Shown here in pieces: positions 18,575 through 26,824 of a DNA stretch of 64,000 nucleotides; within the stretch, counting starts at the first letter, position 1, and each line of letters opens with the position of its first letter. The notes below the pieces were generated by a model, which was given only the letters and a program-made list of their open reading frames with translations, was not told where the DNA came from and made no database searches. The position numbers and the translations under genes are program-made. The stretch comes from Vibrio algarum (GTDB taxonomy: Bacteria; Pseudomonadota; Gammaproteobacteria; Enterobacterales; Vibrionaceae), in assembly GCF_028204155.1 (NCBI RefSeq), contig NZ_JAQLOI010000003.1:868001-932000 (forward strand), in the 5' to 3' direction.

Positions 18575-20770
18575 TTGAAAAAAACAGAGATTTCAAAAGA
18601 AACACAAACGTTTGATCAGCTTTCAAAAGCAGCATTTGCGGATCCGTTTTCATTTTTAGGTCCGTATCACTATGCAGACAATGTTCCTTTACGAGTTTGG
18701 ATACCTGGCGCTAGTAAAGTTGAGTTAGTCGTTGGTGATGAGCCTCGCGTAGAGCTAGAAAGAACAAACGGTGATGGTTTTATCTTAAAGCAACAAAAAG
18801 ATTTAAGATTTACGCATTATAAATTAGCCGTAGATTGGAACGGTACAGAACAAATCGTTGATGACCCTTATCAATATCATGGTTTATATAGAGAGTTTGA
18901 AGAACTTCATTCTCCTGTTCAAATGTATCATCATATGGGTGCGCAAATCGTCACTATGGAACGGGATGGTGATCAGGTTACCGGTACTCGTTTCTTGGTT
19001 TACGCTCCTCACGCATCAGCGATGAGCCTCATTGGCGCATTTAATGAATGGGATGGACGTCGTAATCCTATGCAGCGTTTAGACTATGGTATTTGGGGAT
19101 TATTTGTTCCTGATTTAGCCGAAGGCACCCAATATAAATATGAGATAAAAGGCCCTAATGGTGAAGGGTTACCTCATAAAGCTGACCCATGGGGATTCCA
19201 TGCAGAGCAGCATCCTTCATTTGCCTCTGTCGTTTATGATCATAATCGTTATGAGTGGCAAGATAAAAAGTGGCAAGGCAGAGAAGTTACGGAAAAACGC
19301 AAAGAAGCACTCTCTTTTTATGAGCTACATGCCGGTTCATGGAAACGAAACAAAGATGGCAATTTCCTTAATTATCGTGAATTAGCGGCTGAATTGGTTC
19401 CTTATCTAAGTGACCTTGGCTATACACACGTAGAATTGATGCCTATTTCAGAATATCCATTTTATGGATCTTGGGGTTATCAACCGGTTGGATTATTTGC
19501 ACCAACAAGCCGCTTTGGTTCGCCTGATGACTTTAAGTTTTTCGTAGATGCGTGTCATGAAGCCGGTATCGGCGTGGTTTTAGATTGGGTTCCTGCGCAC
19601 TACCCTGCAGACAGCCATGGCCTTGCTAATTTCGATGGAACTCCGCTTTATCATGATCCTGATCCTCGCCGAGGATGGCATCAAGATTGGAACTCTTACA
19701 TTTATGATGTTGGTAGAGAACATGTTCGTCGTTTCTTAGTTTCCAACGCACTGTATTGGTTTGAACAGTTCCATATTGATGGAATTCGTGTCGATGCTGT
19801 CGCCTCTACGTTGTACCTTGATTATTCTCGTAGCCACGACCAATGGATTCCAAACCAAGATGGTGGCAACGAAAACTATGATGCCATCGCGATGTTTAAG
19901 TGGGTAAATGAAGAGGTGTACAAACATTTCCCTAATGCAATGACCATTGCCGAAGAATCTACAGCCTTCCCTGGTGTTTCTGCACCGACATTTATGGGCG
20001 GTTTAGGATTTGGGTTCAAGTGGAACATGGGGTGGATGCACGATAGTTTATCTTATGTGCAAGAAGATCCTGTTCATCGTAAATATCATCACAATACCAT
20101 TACGTTCCCACTTATTTATGCACACAGTGAGAACTATGTATTATCACTTTCACATGATGAAGTGGTTTACGGTAAGCGTTCAATTCATAATAAGATGCCA
20201 GGTGATGAATGGCAGCAGACAGCGAATTTAAGAGCTTACTTAGGCTATATGTATGGTCAGCCAGGTAAAAAACTAAACTTCATGGGAACAGAGTTCGGGC
20301 AAACATCCGAATGGAACCATGATGAGCAGTTAGAATGGCATCTTCTTGAATTTGAACGTCATCAAGGTGTGCAAGCACTTACTCGTGATCTGAACCACCT
20401 GTACAGTGACGAGCCTGCAATGCACGACCAAGATTGCGATCCAAAAGGCTTTGAATGGCGTCTGCAAGATGCTGATGACGCAAGTATTTTAGCGCATGAA
20501 CGTATCAGTGAATCTGGCGAGAGAATACTTGTCATCACAAACTTTACACCGGTACCGCATGAAAGTTTCCGCTTGGGCGTTCCAAACGCAGGTAAATACG
20601 AGTTGTTACTTAATACTGATGATGAAAAATACAGTGGTAGTGGCTATAAAGTACTGAAATCAGTGAAAACGGATAAGAAAGCCAGTGAAGGGTTAGATCA
20701 GTCACTTGCTATCAATCTTCCTCCGCTTTCGACGATGTTTTATAAATTAGTTAAAGTAATAGCGGTGTAG
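18575..20770 (+). CDS. glgB: 1,4-alpha-glucan branching enzyme GlgB
   Basis: A GH13 branching enzyme of about 731 residues that makes alpha-1,6 branches in glycogen. There is an N-terminal CBM48 region (RFLVYAPHASAMSLIGAFN), then the catalytic barrel. The nucleophile Asp is in DGIRVDAVASTLYLDYSR, the acid/base Glu in TIAEESTAFPG, and the third Asp in LSLSHDEVVYGKRS. I chose the TTG at 18575 because GGGAGA sits at a good distance upstream; a GTG at 18539 would add 12 residues. It has its own unit behind the malQ terminator. No glgA, glgC or glgX lies nearby. Confidence 0.94.
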   Translation: MKKTEISKETQTFDQLSKAAFADPFSFLGPYHYADNVPLRVWIPGASKVELVVGDEPRVELERTNGDGFILKQQKDLRFTHYKLAVDWNGTEQIVDDPYQYHGLYREFEELHSPVQMYHHMGAQIVTMERDGDQVTGTRFLVYAPHASAMSLIGAFNEWDGRRNPMQRLDYGIWGLFVPDLAEGTQYKYEIKGPNGEGLPHKADPWGFHAEQHPSFASVVYDHNRYEWQDKKWQGREVTEKRKEALSFYELHAGSWKRNKDGNFLNYRELAAELVPYLSDLGYTHVELMPISEYPFYGSWGYQPVGLFAPTSRFGSPDDFKFFVDACHEAGIGVVLDWVPAHYPADSHGLANFDGTPLYHDPDPRRGWHQDWNSYIYDVGREHVRRFLVSNALYWFEQFHIDGIRVDAVASTLYLDYSRSHDQWIPNQDGGNENYDAIAMFKWVNEEVYKHFPNAMTIAEESTAFPGVSAPTFMGGLGFGFKWNMGWMHDSLSYVQEDPVHRKYHHNTITFPLIYAHSENYVLSLSHDEVVYGKRSIHNKMPGDEWQQTANLRAYLGYMYGQPGKKLNFMGTEFGQTSEWNHDEQLEWHLLEFERHQGVQALTRDLNHLYSDEPAMHDQDCDPKGFEWRLQDADDASILAHERISESGERILVITNFTPVPHESFRLGVPNAGKYELLLNTDDEKYSGSGYKVLKSVKTDKKASEGLDQSLAINLPPLSTMFYKLVKVIAV

Positions 20771-20791
20771 TCCACGCGCTTTACTTATATC

Positions 20792-20827
20792 GACGCCTTT
20801 CACTGATAAAGTGGAAGGCGTTTTTTT
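20792..20827 (+). terminator. Rho-independent terminator after glgB
   Basis: ACGCCTTTCAC and GTGGAAGGCGT pair with one mismatch, followed by T7. The stem overlaps the last codons of the convergent START-domain gene. Confidence 0.85.
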
Positions 20828-21450
20828 AGGCCTCGAAAAGTTTCCAATACGCTGCTAATGGTGAGTTTATTGGCCAACCATATTGGTAACATACCATTTG
20901 GATTTGCATAAGCAGTATATGAAATATGAACCATTCCATTATTTAGTTTTTGCAATGTCCAATTCGCTTCCACATCGGTAATGCGCACAAGTCCGGCCTG
21001 TCGCGGGTAAGATTGGTTGGCATCTAATACATTAAGCACTAAGGTGTTTTTATCGGGCTGAAAGAACGTGGAATGCGTCACCATATCTCGGTTGGATGAG
21101 GGCCAGGGAGTAGTAAATATGGTTTGAACTAGATATTCGCTTTCAGAAAACTTTTGTAAAATATTCGCCTTTTTTGCATGGGACACCCATGTGGAAATAT
21201 TTTCTGCATCACTCAGTAGTGCTCTACACGCCTCTAAAGAGGTAGGAGTAAGTGTTTGCGCTTTAATTTCGACTAACCCTGCGTGCTTTTCTCGTTTATG
21301 AATCTGTATACCGCTTTCGGTTACGACTGGTTGCCAGCTTTCGCCTGCTTGCACGCTAACGATAGGTAAACAATAGAGGAAAGTCAGCCAAATTAAACCA
21401 GCGTGAATGTTCAAATCGAGCTTTCCTTTTATAAAATAACGTCTCTGCAA
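20800..21450 (-). CDS. Exported START-domain lipid-binding-like protein
   Basis: A 216-residue protein with an N-terminal hydrophobic signal (about residues 17-35, ending SVQA) and a START/Bet v 1-like fold over most of its length. Visible family-type stretches are SWQPVVTESGIQIHKRE, NRDMVTHSTFF and MVHISYTAYANPNGMLPIWLANKL. START domains bind lipids or hydrophobic ligands. It is probably periplasmic, but the ligand is unknown. Its 3' end shares sequence with the glgB terminator, and the AEC transporter gene lies just upstream on the same strand, 27 bp away, so the two may be co-transcribed. Confidence 0.75.
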   Translation of the reverse strand: MQRRYFIKGKLDLNIHAGLIWLTFLYCLPIVSVQAGESWQPVVTESGIQIHKREKHAGLVEIKAQTLTPTSLEACRALLSDAENISTWVSHAKKANILQKFSESEYLVQTIFTTPWPSSNRDMVTHSTFFQPDKNTLVLNVLDANQSYPRQAGLVRITDVEANWTLQKLNNGMVHISYTAYANPNGMLPIWLANKLTISSVLETFRGLKKRLPLYQ

Positions 21451-21477
21451 TTGTAGGTGGTAATGGGCTAAAGATCG

Positions 21478-22437
21478 CTACATTAAGTTTAAGCTAGAAA
21501 GTATAAATATACCGAGTGTGCAACTTATGAGAGATGCCACTGTTGTTAGCGCAATTATATTCGCAGCCAAAGAAGAATTTCCTCCCATTGCTCTAGCCAT
21601 AACATAACTTGCCGCGGCGGTTGGAGCCGCGCTCATGAAGAAGACAATACCTAACTCAATACCTCGAAAACCAAACAAAAGTGCTCCAACGGTAATAAAA
21701 ATAGGGGCAAAAACGAGTTTATTCACGGTGGCAAACCATGTGGCGACTTGATCGTTTTTCATAGACTTCATGTTTAATGATCCCCCCGTGCATAAGAGAG
21801 CCAGTGGGAGAGTCATTCTTGCAAAGTATTGGCCTGCATCCATGATCATGTTGGGGACTGGTATCGTTAAGAAATAAAAGGCCAAACCAAGCATAATAGA
21901 AATAACGAGAGGGTTCTTAGTAATGGTTTTAACGATGACGCCTAACGCTTCAAAGTGGCCACTTTCTTTTTGTTTCGGGCTCAAAGCGATGACAGCGAGT
22001 ATGTTGTACAAAATAGTCATTGGTGCAACGTAAATCGCCGCAAGCGCCACGCCAGTATCACCATACGCATTGGCAATATAAGCTAACCCAATAATGGCAG
22101 TATTGGCTCTATAGCTACCTTGAATAACAACGCCATTGTCATCCGAATTTGGGAAGATACGTTTAGTAAAGATCACCACAATAATGAAGAACAGTAAGTT
22201 GGCGGTAATGCCGTAGCCGATGAGGGAGGTACTATTAGAAAAATCGTGTTCTGAGCCAACAATACTTAGAAAAAGTAGCGCTGGAAGCGTGACTTGAAAC
22301 ACCAACTTTGATGCAACATCAATAAACTCGTCATTAATTAGCGCGATGCGCTTCAAGACAACACCAAGTAGCAACATGAGACAGATTGGTCCGGTGATTG
22401 AGGCGGAAAACAGTAATTGCTCTATAAAGCTGCCCAT
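21478..22437 (-). CDS. AEC family transporter (auxin efflux carrier-like)
   Basis: A 319-residue inner-membrane protein with about ten membrane segments, of the AEC family. Typical elements are the N-terminal LMLLGVVLKRIALI, the GSYRANTAIIGLAYIANAYG loop in the first half, and LPLALLCTGGSLN opening the second half. Bacterial AEC members move small organic acids or amino acids; the substrate cannot be read here. It is likely co-transcribed with the START-domain gene downstream and is divergent from the hydrolase gene. Confidence 0.85.
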   Translation of the reverse strand: MGSFIEQLLFSASITGPICLMLLLGVVLKRIALINDEFIDVASKLVFQVTLPALLFLSIVGSEHDFSNSTSLIGYGITANLLFFIIVVIFTKRIFPNSDDNGVVIQGSYRANTAIIGLAYIANAYGDTGVALAAIYVAPMTILYNILAVIALSPKQKESGHFEALGVIVKTITKNPLVISIMLGLAFYFLTIPVPNMIMDAGQYFARMTLPLALLCTGGSLNMKSMKNDQVATWFATVNKLVFAPIFITVGALLFGFRGIELGIVFFMSAAPTAAASYVMARAMGGNSSLAANIIALTTVASLISCTLGIFILSSLNLM

Positions 22438-22611
22438 GAAAATCCTTTTAAAGGTAGTAAGTTATCGCTGTTTGACATTGTTGCATACCTCTTGAAGAAT
22501 GAAAACTCAGTTTAAAGGGATAGAATGTTTCATAAATGTTACTGGGATTTTAGAGCTAAGCTGATATAGTGCAATCAGTCTAAAAATGGCAAAGAGAATA
22601 AAGGTAATATC

Positions 22612-23457
22612 GTGAGTGAGAAAATATATTTTAATACAGCGGGAAAGTTCGGTGTTAAACGAAAATTGATTAATGTCACTACCCGACTTCACCATACGCT
22701 TGCGCCAAATCATGCCAAAAAAACAGCTCGGAAGCTTCTGTTAACCCCGGTAAGAAGTAAACCATTTAATCAAGAGCCAGAAGGCTTGAAACGTGGTCAG
22801 GTAGAGACTTCAGAAGGCATTATTAAAACGTATTCGTTGGGAAGTGGGCCAATATGGATACTTACTCATGGGTGGTCCGGCACCGCTAGTCAGTTTTACC
22901 CACTGATGGAACACATTGCTTCAAAAGGTTTTACCGCCTTTGCGTACGATCATCCAGGCCACGGTGAAAGTGGCGGAGCATATGGTCATATCCCTGCCTT
23001 TGTTTTCTGCCTAGAGCAAGTATTAGATAACGTGGATGTAGTGGCAGGTCTTGTTGGTCATAGCATGGGTACTGCTTCTGCTCTCGAATGTAAGCATGTG
23101 AAAATTGCCAATTGTCCGATGCTTTTGATTGCACCGGTATTAGATTATTTAGATAACTTATTTGGTAGTGTAGAAAGATCTGGTTATTCAATTAAGTTGT
23201 TCAAAGATGTTGTGACAGAAATATCGCAACAATATCATTACCCGATTCATATCATCGACCCATACCAGCACTTAATGGGCCGCAGCTCTCAAACAATTAT
23301 TGTGCATGATGAGGTGGATAAGTTTACCAAGTTCTCGGTATCTAAAAGGGCCGCAGAAGAAGGTAATAACGTTTCTTTGGTTGCCACAACTGGGCAAGGT
23401 CATGGGCGAGTGATGAAGTGTCAGCAAGTAATGGATAGTTTTGATCAATTGATTTAG
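22612..23457 (+). CDS. Alpha/beta hydrolase
   Basis: A 281-residue cytoplasmic hydrolase. The oxyanion motif THGWSG (near residue 85), the DHPGHGESGG strand, and the nucleophile elbow GHSMGT (Ser near residue 147) identify the fold. The late VATTGQGHGRVM supplies the catalytic His. The start is a GTG with AAGG upstream. It opens a three-gene unit with an MFS transporter and a DUF1415 protein, spaced 13 and 20 bp. The substrate is unknown. Confidence 0.85.
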   Translation: MSEKIYFNTAGKFGVKRKLINVTTRLHHTLAPNHAKKTARKLLLTPVRSKPFNQEPEGLKRGQVETSEGIIKTYSLGSGPIWILTHGWSGTASQFYPLMEHIASKGFTAFAYDHPGHGESGGAYGHIPAFVFCLEQVLDNVDVVAGLVGHSMGTASALECKHVKIANCPMLLIAPVLDYLDNLFGSVERSGYSIKLFKDVVTEISQQYHYPIHIIDPYQHLMGRSSQTIIVHDEVDKFTKFSVSKRAAEEGNNVSLVATTGQGHGRVMKCQQVMDSFDQLI

Positions 23458-23470
23458 GTAGTGGGCCCGT

Positions 23471-24646
23471 ATGATCGAATTCGGTAGTAAAGAGTATAAA
23501 AAAGTTAGCTTTACTATGGCGCTGGGCTCATTTTTGATTTTCTGTAATCTCTATTTTTTTCAGCCGATTCTTCCTCAGTTGGCAAAAGAGCTAGAGATAT
23601 CAGCAACCAAGGTCAATTGGATATTTGCTTCAACTACCTTAACGTTGTCGGTTTTTTTAGTCCCTTGGGCATTAGTGTCTGAATCGTTTGGTCGGAAAAA
23701 AGTGATGTTGGTTGGGTTATTTGTTCCTCCAATCATTAATATCGTCATGTTATTCGATTCCAGCTTTTATAGCATGGTCATTGCGAGAGCATCTATGGGA
23801 ATAGCGTTAGCTGCATTCGCTTCGGTTGCTGTTGCGTATATGGCTGAAGAGATGTCTCCGTCTGCTTTAACTCAAGCGGTAGGGGGTTACATCGCAGCTA
23901 ATTCGCTTGGTGGGATTACTGGAAGGATTGTGGGTGGGGTGCTGACCGATCTATTTAGTTGGCAAGTGGCTGCGATGGCTATTGCCTTGATTACATTAAT
24001 TGGTGGCGTTGCCGTATTAAAAAATCTACCAGCACAAAAATATTTTAAGCCACAACGAGGCCTGTTTTTCCACCATAATCGTCAATTGCTACAACATTTA
24101 AAGAATAGAGAAGTTTGGTTTGCAATGTTGATTGGTGGCTTTAATTTCGCTCTATTTGTGAATCTCTTTACAGTCATCGGCTTTCGATTATCTGATGCGC
24201 CTTATAGCCTGCCTTCTAGCTTAACCTCCCTTACATTCCTCTGTTATTTATCGGGCACATTAAGTTCTCGTTACAGTGGTAAATGGGTAGAGAAAAGACA
24301 TCCGATTGCTGGGATGGTTTTAGGGACAACGATTGCCGGGATAGGCATGTTCATCGCTTACGTCGACAGTATTCCGTTTATGCTTATTGGTTTGTTATTG
24401 ATCAGCAGTGGCGCTTTTTTTACTCATGCTCTTGCGTACGGTTGGGTGAGCCAGAAAGCCATAACTTCGAAGGCGACTGCAACCGCCCTTTATTTAGTTC
24501 ACTACTATGTTGGCGGCAGTCTGGGAGGATTTTTTCTCATATATTGCTGGCAACAAGGTGCTTGGGCCGCCGTGATGGCTGGAGGTACTTTGCTCTGCTT
24601 AACTATATTTTCTTTATGTTATTTACTTAAAAATAACCAGAATTGA
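23471..24646 (+). CDS. MFS transporter
   Basis: A 391-residue major facilitator with 12 predicted membrane segments. It starts with the FCNLYFFQPILPQLAKEL segment typical of the YnfM-type drug/metabolite exporters and carries the MFS loop motif SESFGRKKVMLVG between segments 2 and 3. It probably exports a small molecule by proton antiport. It is the middle gene of the hydrolase-MFS-DUF1415 unit. The substrate is not predictable. Confidence 0.88.
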   Translation: MIEFGSKEYKKVSFTMALGSFLIFCNLYFFQPILPQLAKELEISATKVNWIFASTTLTLSVFLVPWALVSESFGRKKVMLVGLFVPPIINIVMLFDSSFYSMVIARASMGIALAAFASVAVAYMAEEMSPSALTQAVGGYIAANSLGGITGRIVGGVLTDLFSWQVAAMAIALITLIGGVAVLKNLPAQKYFKPQRGLFFHHNRQLLQHLKNREVWFAMLIGGFNFALFVNLFTVIGFRLSDAPYSLPSSLTSLTFLCYLSGTLSSRYSGKWVEKRHPIAGMVLGTTIAGIGMFIAYVDSIPFMLIGLLLISSGAFFTHALAYGWVSQKAITSKATATALYLVHYYVGGSLGGFFLIYCWQQGAWAAVMAGGTLLCLTIFSLCYLLKNNQN

Positions 24647-24666
24647 ACGCTTTCTAAGGAGGAGTC

Positions 24667-25214
24667 TTGAAAGATAATCAAATAGTAACGCAAACCCAAC
24701 AATGGTTAGAAGAAGTCGTAATTGGTTTAAACCTTTGTCCATTTGCGGCTAAACCTAATCGTAACCAACAGATTAAAATAGAGGTATCTCATGCGCAAAA
24801 TGAAGAGAGTTTGCTAGAGGATATACTCGCTCAGCTAATGGTCTTAGACGCAAATAGCGCAGAACAGTTAGAAACTACCCTGGTTGTGATACCGGATATG
24901 CTTCAAGATTTTTACGACTACAATCTTTTTTGGATTGGGTTGATGCACTGATCAAGCAGCAAGATTGGGAAGGCGTTTACCAAGTCGCTACATTCCATCC
25001 TGACTATTGTTTTGGTGGGGCTCATCCAGATGATGAAGAGAACCTAACCAATCGATCACCGTTTCCGATACTTCACTTGATAAGAGAAGAAAGTATGGAA
25101 CGAGTATTAAAGCACTACCCAGACCCAGAATCGATACCGGAGAATAATATCCAGCGGGTAGAATCTTTAACAGACGAAGAAAAACGCCGATTGTTTCCTT
25201 ATCTGTTTGTGTAG
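24667..25214 (+). pseudogene. DUF1415 family protein (one frameshift)
   Basis: A small cytoplasmic protein of unknown function, recognised by WLEEVVIGLNLCPFAAKP at the N-terminus and the central VATFHPDYCFGGAHPDD followed by NLTNRSPFPILHLIREES. The gene is broken at the T6 run 24926-24931. Adding one T joins the upstream part (24667-24951) to the downstream part (ending 25214), giving exactly 182 residues. An AAGGAGG Shine-Dalgarno precedes the start, and the gene closes the hydrolase-MFS unit. Part of its 3' end is duplicated at 38.45 kb. No promoter of its own was seen. Confidence 0.82.
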
Positions 25215-25554
25215 AGCCATATATCAATAACATTGAAAATAGTTATTATTTATGTGTTAGCTTCAAAATAGACTCTATCTGAAGAATGAGCGCATTCTTT
25301 CACAAGGTGGATTTCGATATATATGATTATGGAAATACAGATGATAACTGTTGGTATGAAGCGGATGTCAATTCGTCATTGGTCCCTATTGTTTATCTGA
25401 ATCCCCCCTGTTGTTACCTCGTAGAGCCTTATTAATACGAACTATTTGTACAGTCCTATGCAATCACGCCCTTTTAATTCTTTTGAGGGGTGTCTCCGTT
25501 GATAGATCTATAGTTATCCTTTTCATTTTCAATTGAAGTGGTACTATACCAATT

Positions 25555-25573
25555 GATAAGGATTCTCATTATC
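25555..25573 (+). promoter_or_regulatory. Fur box upstream of leader ORF / AraC regulator
   Basis: GATAAGGATTCTCATTATC resembles the 19-bp Fur consensus of GATAAT repeats. It lies 55 bp before the leader ORF and predicts iron repression of the regulator. Confidence 0.75.
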
Positions 25574-25627
25574 GTTTGAGTGTGGGCTTTCTCATAAATA
25601 ACCTATAGATGTAATTAAGGATTGCTC

Positions 25628-25756
25628 GTGAAAAAGAAATGTCACTCTACAGTATATGTCACCTACATGAATTCAGAGAATAATAAGGTCTATATGGTTT
25701 ATTCACTAGGTAGGCTTGCGTTAATTGATAATGAGCGAGTGAAAGATACAGCATGA
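25628..25756 (+). CDS. 42-residue leader ORF coupled to AraC regulator
   Basis: A short ORF starting at GTG with a strong AAGGA Shine-Dalgarno six bases upstream. It encodes a basic, Tyr-rich peptide beginning MKKKCHSTVYVTYMNS. Its TGA overlaps the AraC start codon (ATGA at 25753), while the AraC gene itself has no good ribosome site. This layout suggests translational coupling. I do not recognise the peptide. It could be a real microprotein, a regulatory leader, or chance; the ribosome site and exact overlap favour translation. Confidence 0.5.
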   Translation: MKKKCHSTVYVTYMNSENNKVYMVYSLGRLALIDNERVKDTA

Positions 25757-26675
25757 ATACTAAAATCACGTTTACTCGAATCGAAAAACTACTCGGTTAT
25801 ATTCATGACAATATTCGAAAGCCCCTAAGTCTAGAAGAATTAGCATCAAAGAGTTGTTGGTCGCGGTGGCAGTTGCAACGAGTTTTTCAAGCTTATACCG
25901 GTTTTAGTGTCGCTCAGTACGTGCGTGAGATTAAGCTGAGTGAGGCCGCGATCATGGTACTTGGTGGAAAGCATAGAATATCGGACATCGCGTATGAATT
26001 TGGATTTAATTCGGAAATCGCTTTTAGTCGCGCATTTAAGCAGTTTTTCGGAGTTTCTCCTAAACGCTACCAAATTAACGGGGTTAAAAAGGGAATTAAG
26101 TCTCCTTTGGTGAAACCGATTAAGTTAAATGAAACCGTTTTTTTCCAGAGAATGCACTCTATCAAGTCCGTTTAGACCATAAAAAATCCTTTGTTATAGA
26201 TGGGGTTCCCTCTGTAATTAAAGGCTTACTTTCACCTGAACCAGACTTTTCAAGCACAGTTCCTTACGCGTGGGATCGGTTTTTTAAGCAAGCAGGCTTA
26301 AACAAAGCTGATGAGCGTCCACACATCGGCATCATTGACTTATCCGCTAGTCAAATAGACGGAGAACTGATTTATTGGGCTGGGGTGGAGAAAACGAGTG
26401 AAAGTTTGTCAACGCACGATGCACTTATTTGCAAACAGTTAGAAATTGGTGCGTGTAGCTATGCGGTATTGCCATATAGAGGTGATGTGGATGAGTTCCA
26501 TAAAGCCGTGACATGGTTAACTGCCATGTGGTTACCAGAGTCAGGATACGTGACTGTAGACAATGCTTTTGAGATGGAAATCTACTACCCGCCGTTCGAT
26601 AGTGGTCACCAAAGTATCATCGCTGAATATTGGTTACCTATTGTTAAACAAAAGGCTGTTATTGATGTTAATTAG
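25753..26675 (+). pseudogene. AraC-family regulator with GyrI-like effector domain (one frameshift)
   Basis: A Rob/SoxS-like regulator. An N-terminal double helix-turn-helix (residues about 8-110; LASKSCWSRWQLQRVFQAYTG and ISDIAYEFGFNSEIAFSRAFK followed by FGVSPKRYQ) is joined to a C-terminal small-molecule domain (ACSYAVLPYRGDVDEFHKAV, EMEIYYPP). The gene breaks at the T7 run 26138-26144. Adding one T restores exactly 307 residues. It lies between two Fur boxes and upstream of the siderophore receptor, so it probably activates ferrisiderophore uptake when its ligand is bound. The ligand is unknown. Confidence 0.85.
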
Positions 26676-26753
26676 CTGGAATTAGTTGAATAGTGTTGTT
26701 TAGTTGCACCAAATTGTTAATTTTTTCTTATTGATTTCATCTATCATTCACAT

Positions 26754-26772
26754 GATAATGATTCTCATTAGT
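26754..26772 (+). promoter_or_regulatory. Fur box upstream of siderophore receptor
   Basis: GATAATGATTCTCATTAGT is a close match to the Fur consensus, 53 bp before the receptor start. It predicts iron-repressed expression. Confidence 0.85.
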
Positions 26773-26824
26773 GTTAGTGGGGGTCGGTAAATATGTTAAT
26801 ACCGTTATTATTATGTAGGCTATT

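Noticed and set aside
25555..26772. The two Fur boxes contain ATTCTCATT, which looks like a SypG palindrome arm.
   Set aside because: Only one arm is present, the 19-bp spacing fits Fur, no sigma-54 element follows, and the genes are iron uptake genes.
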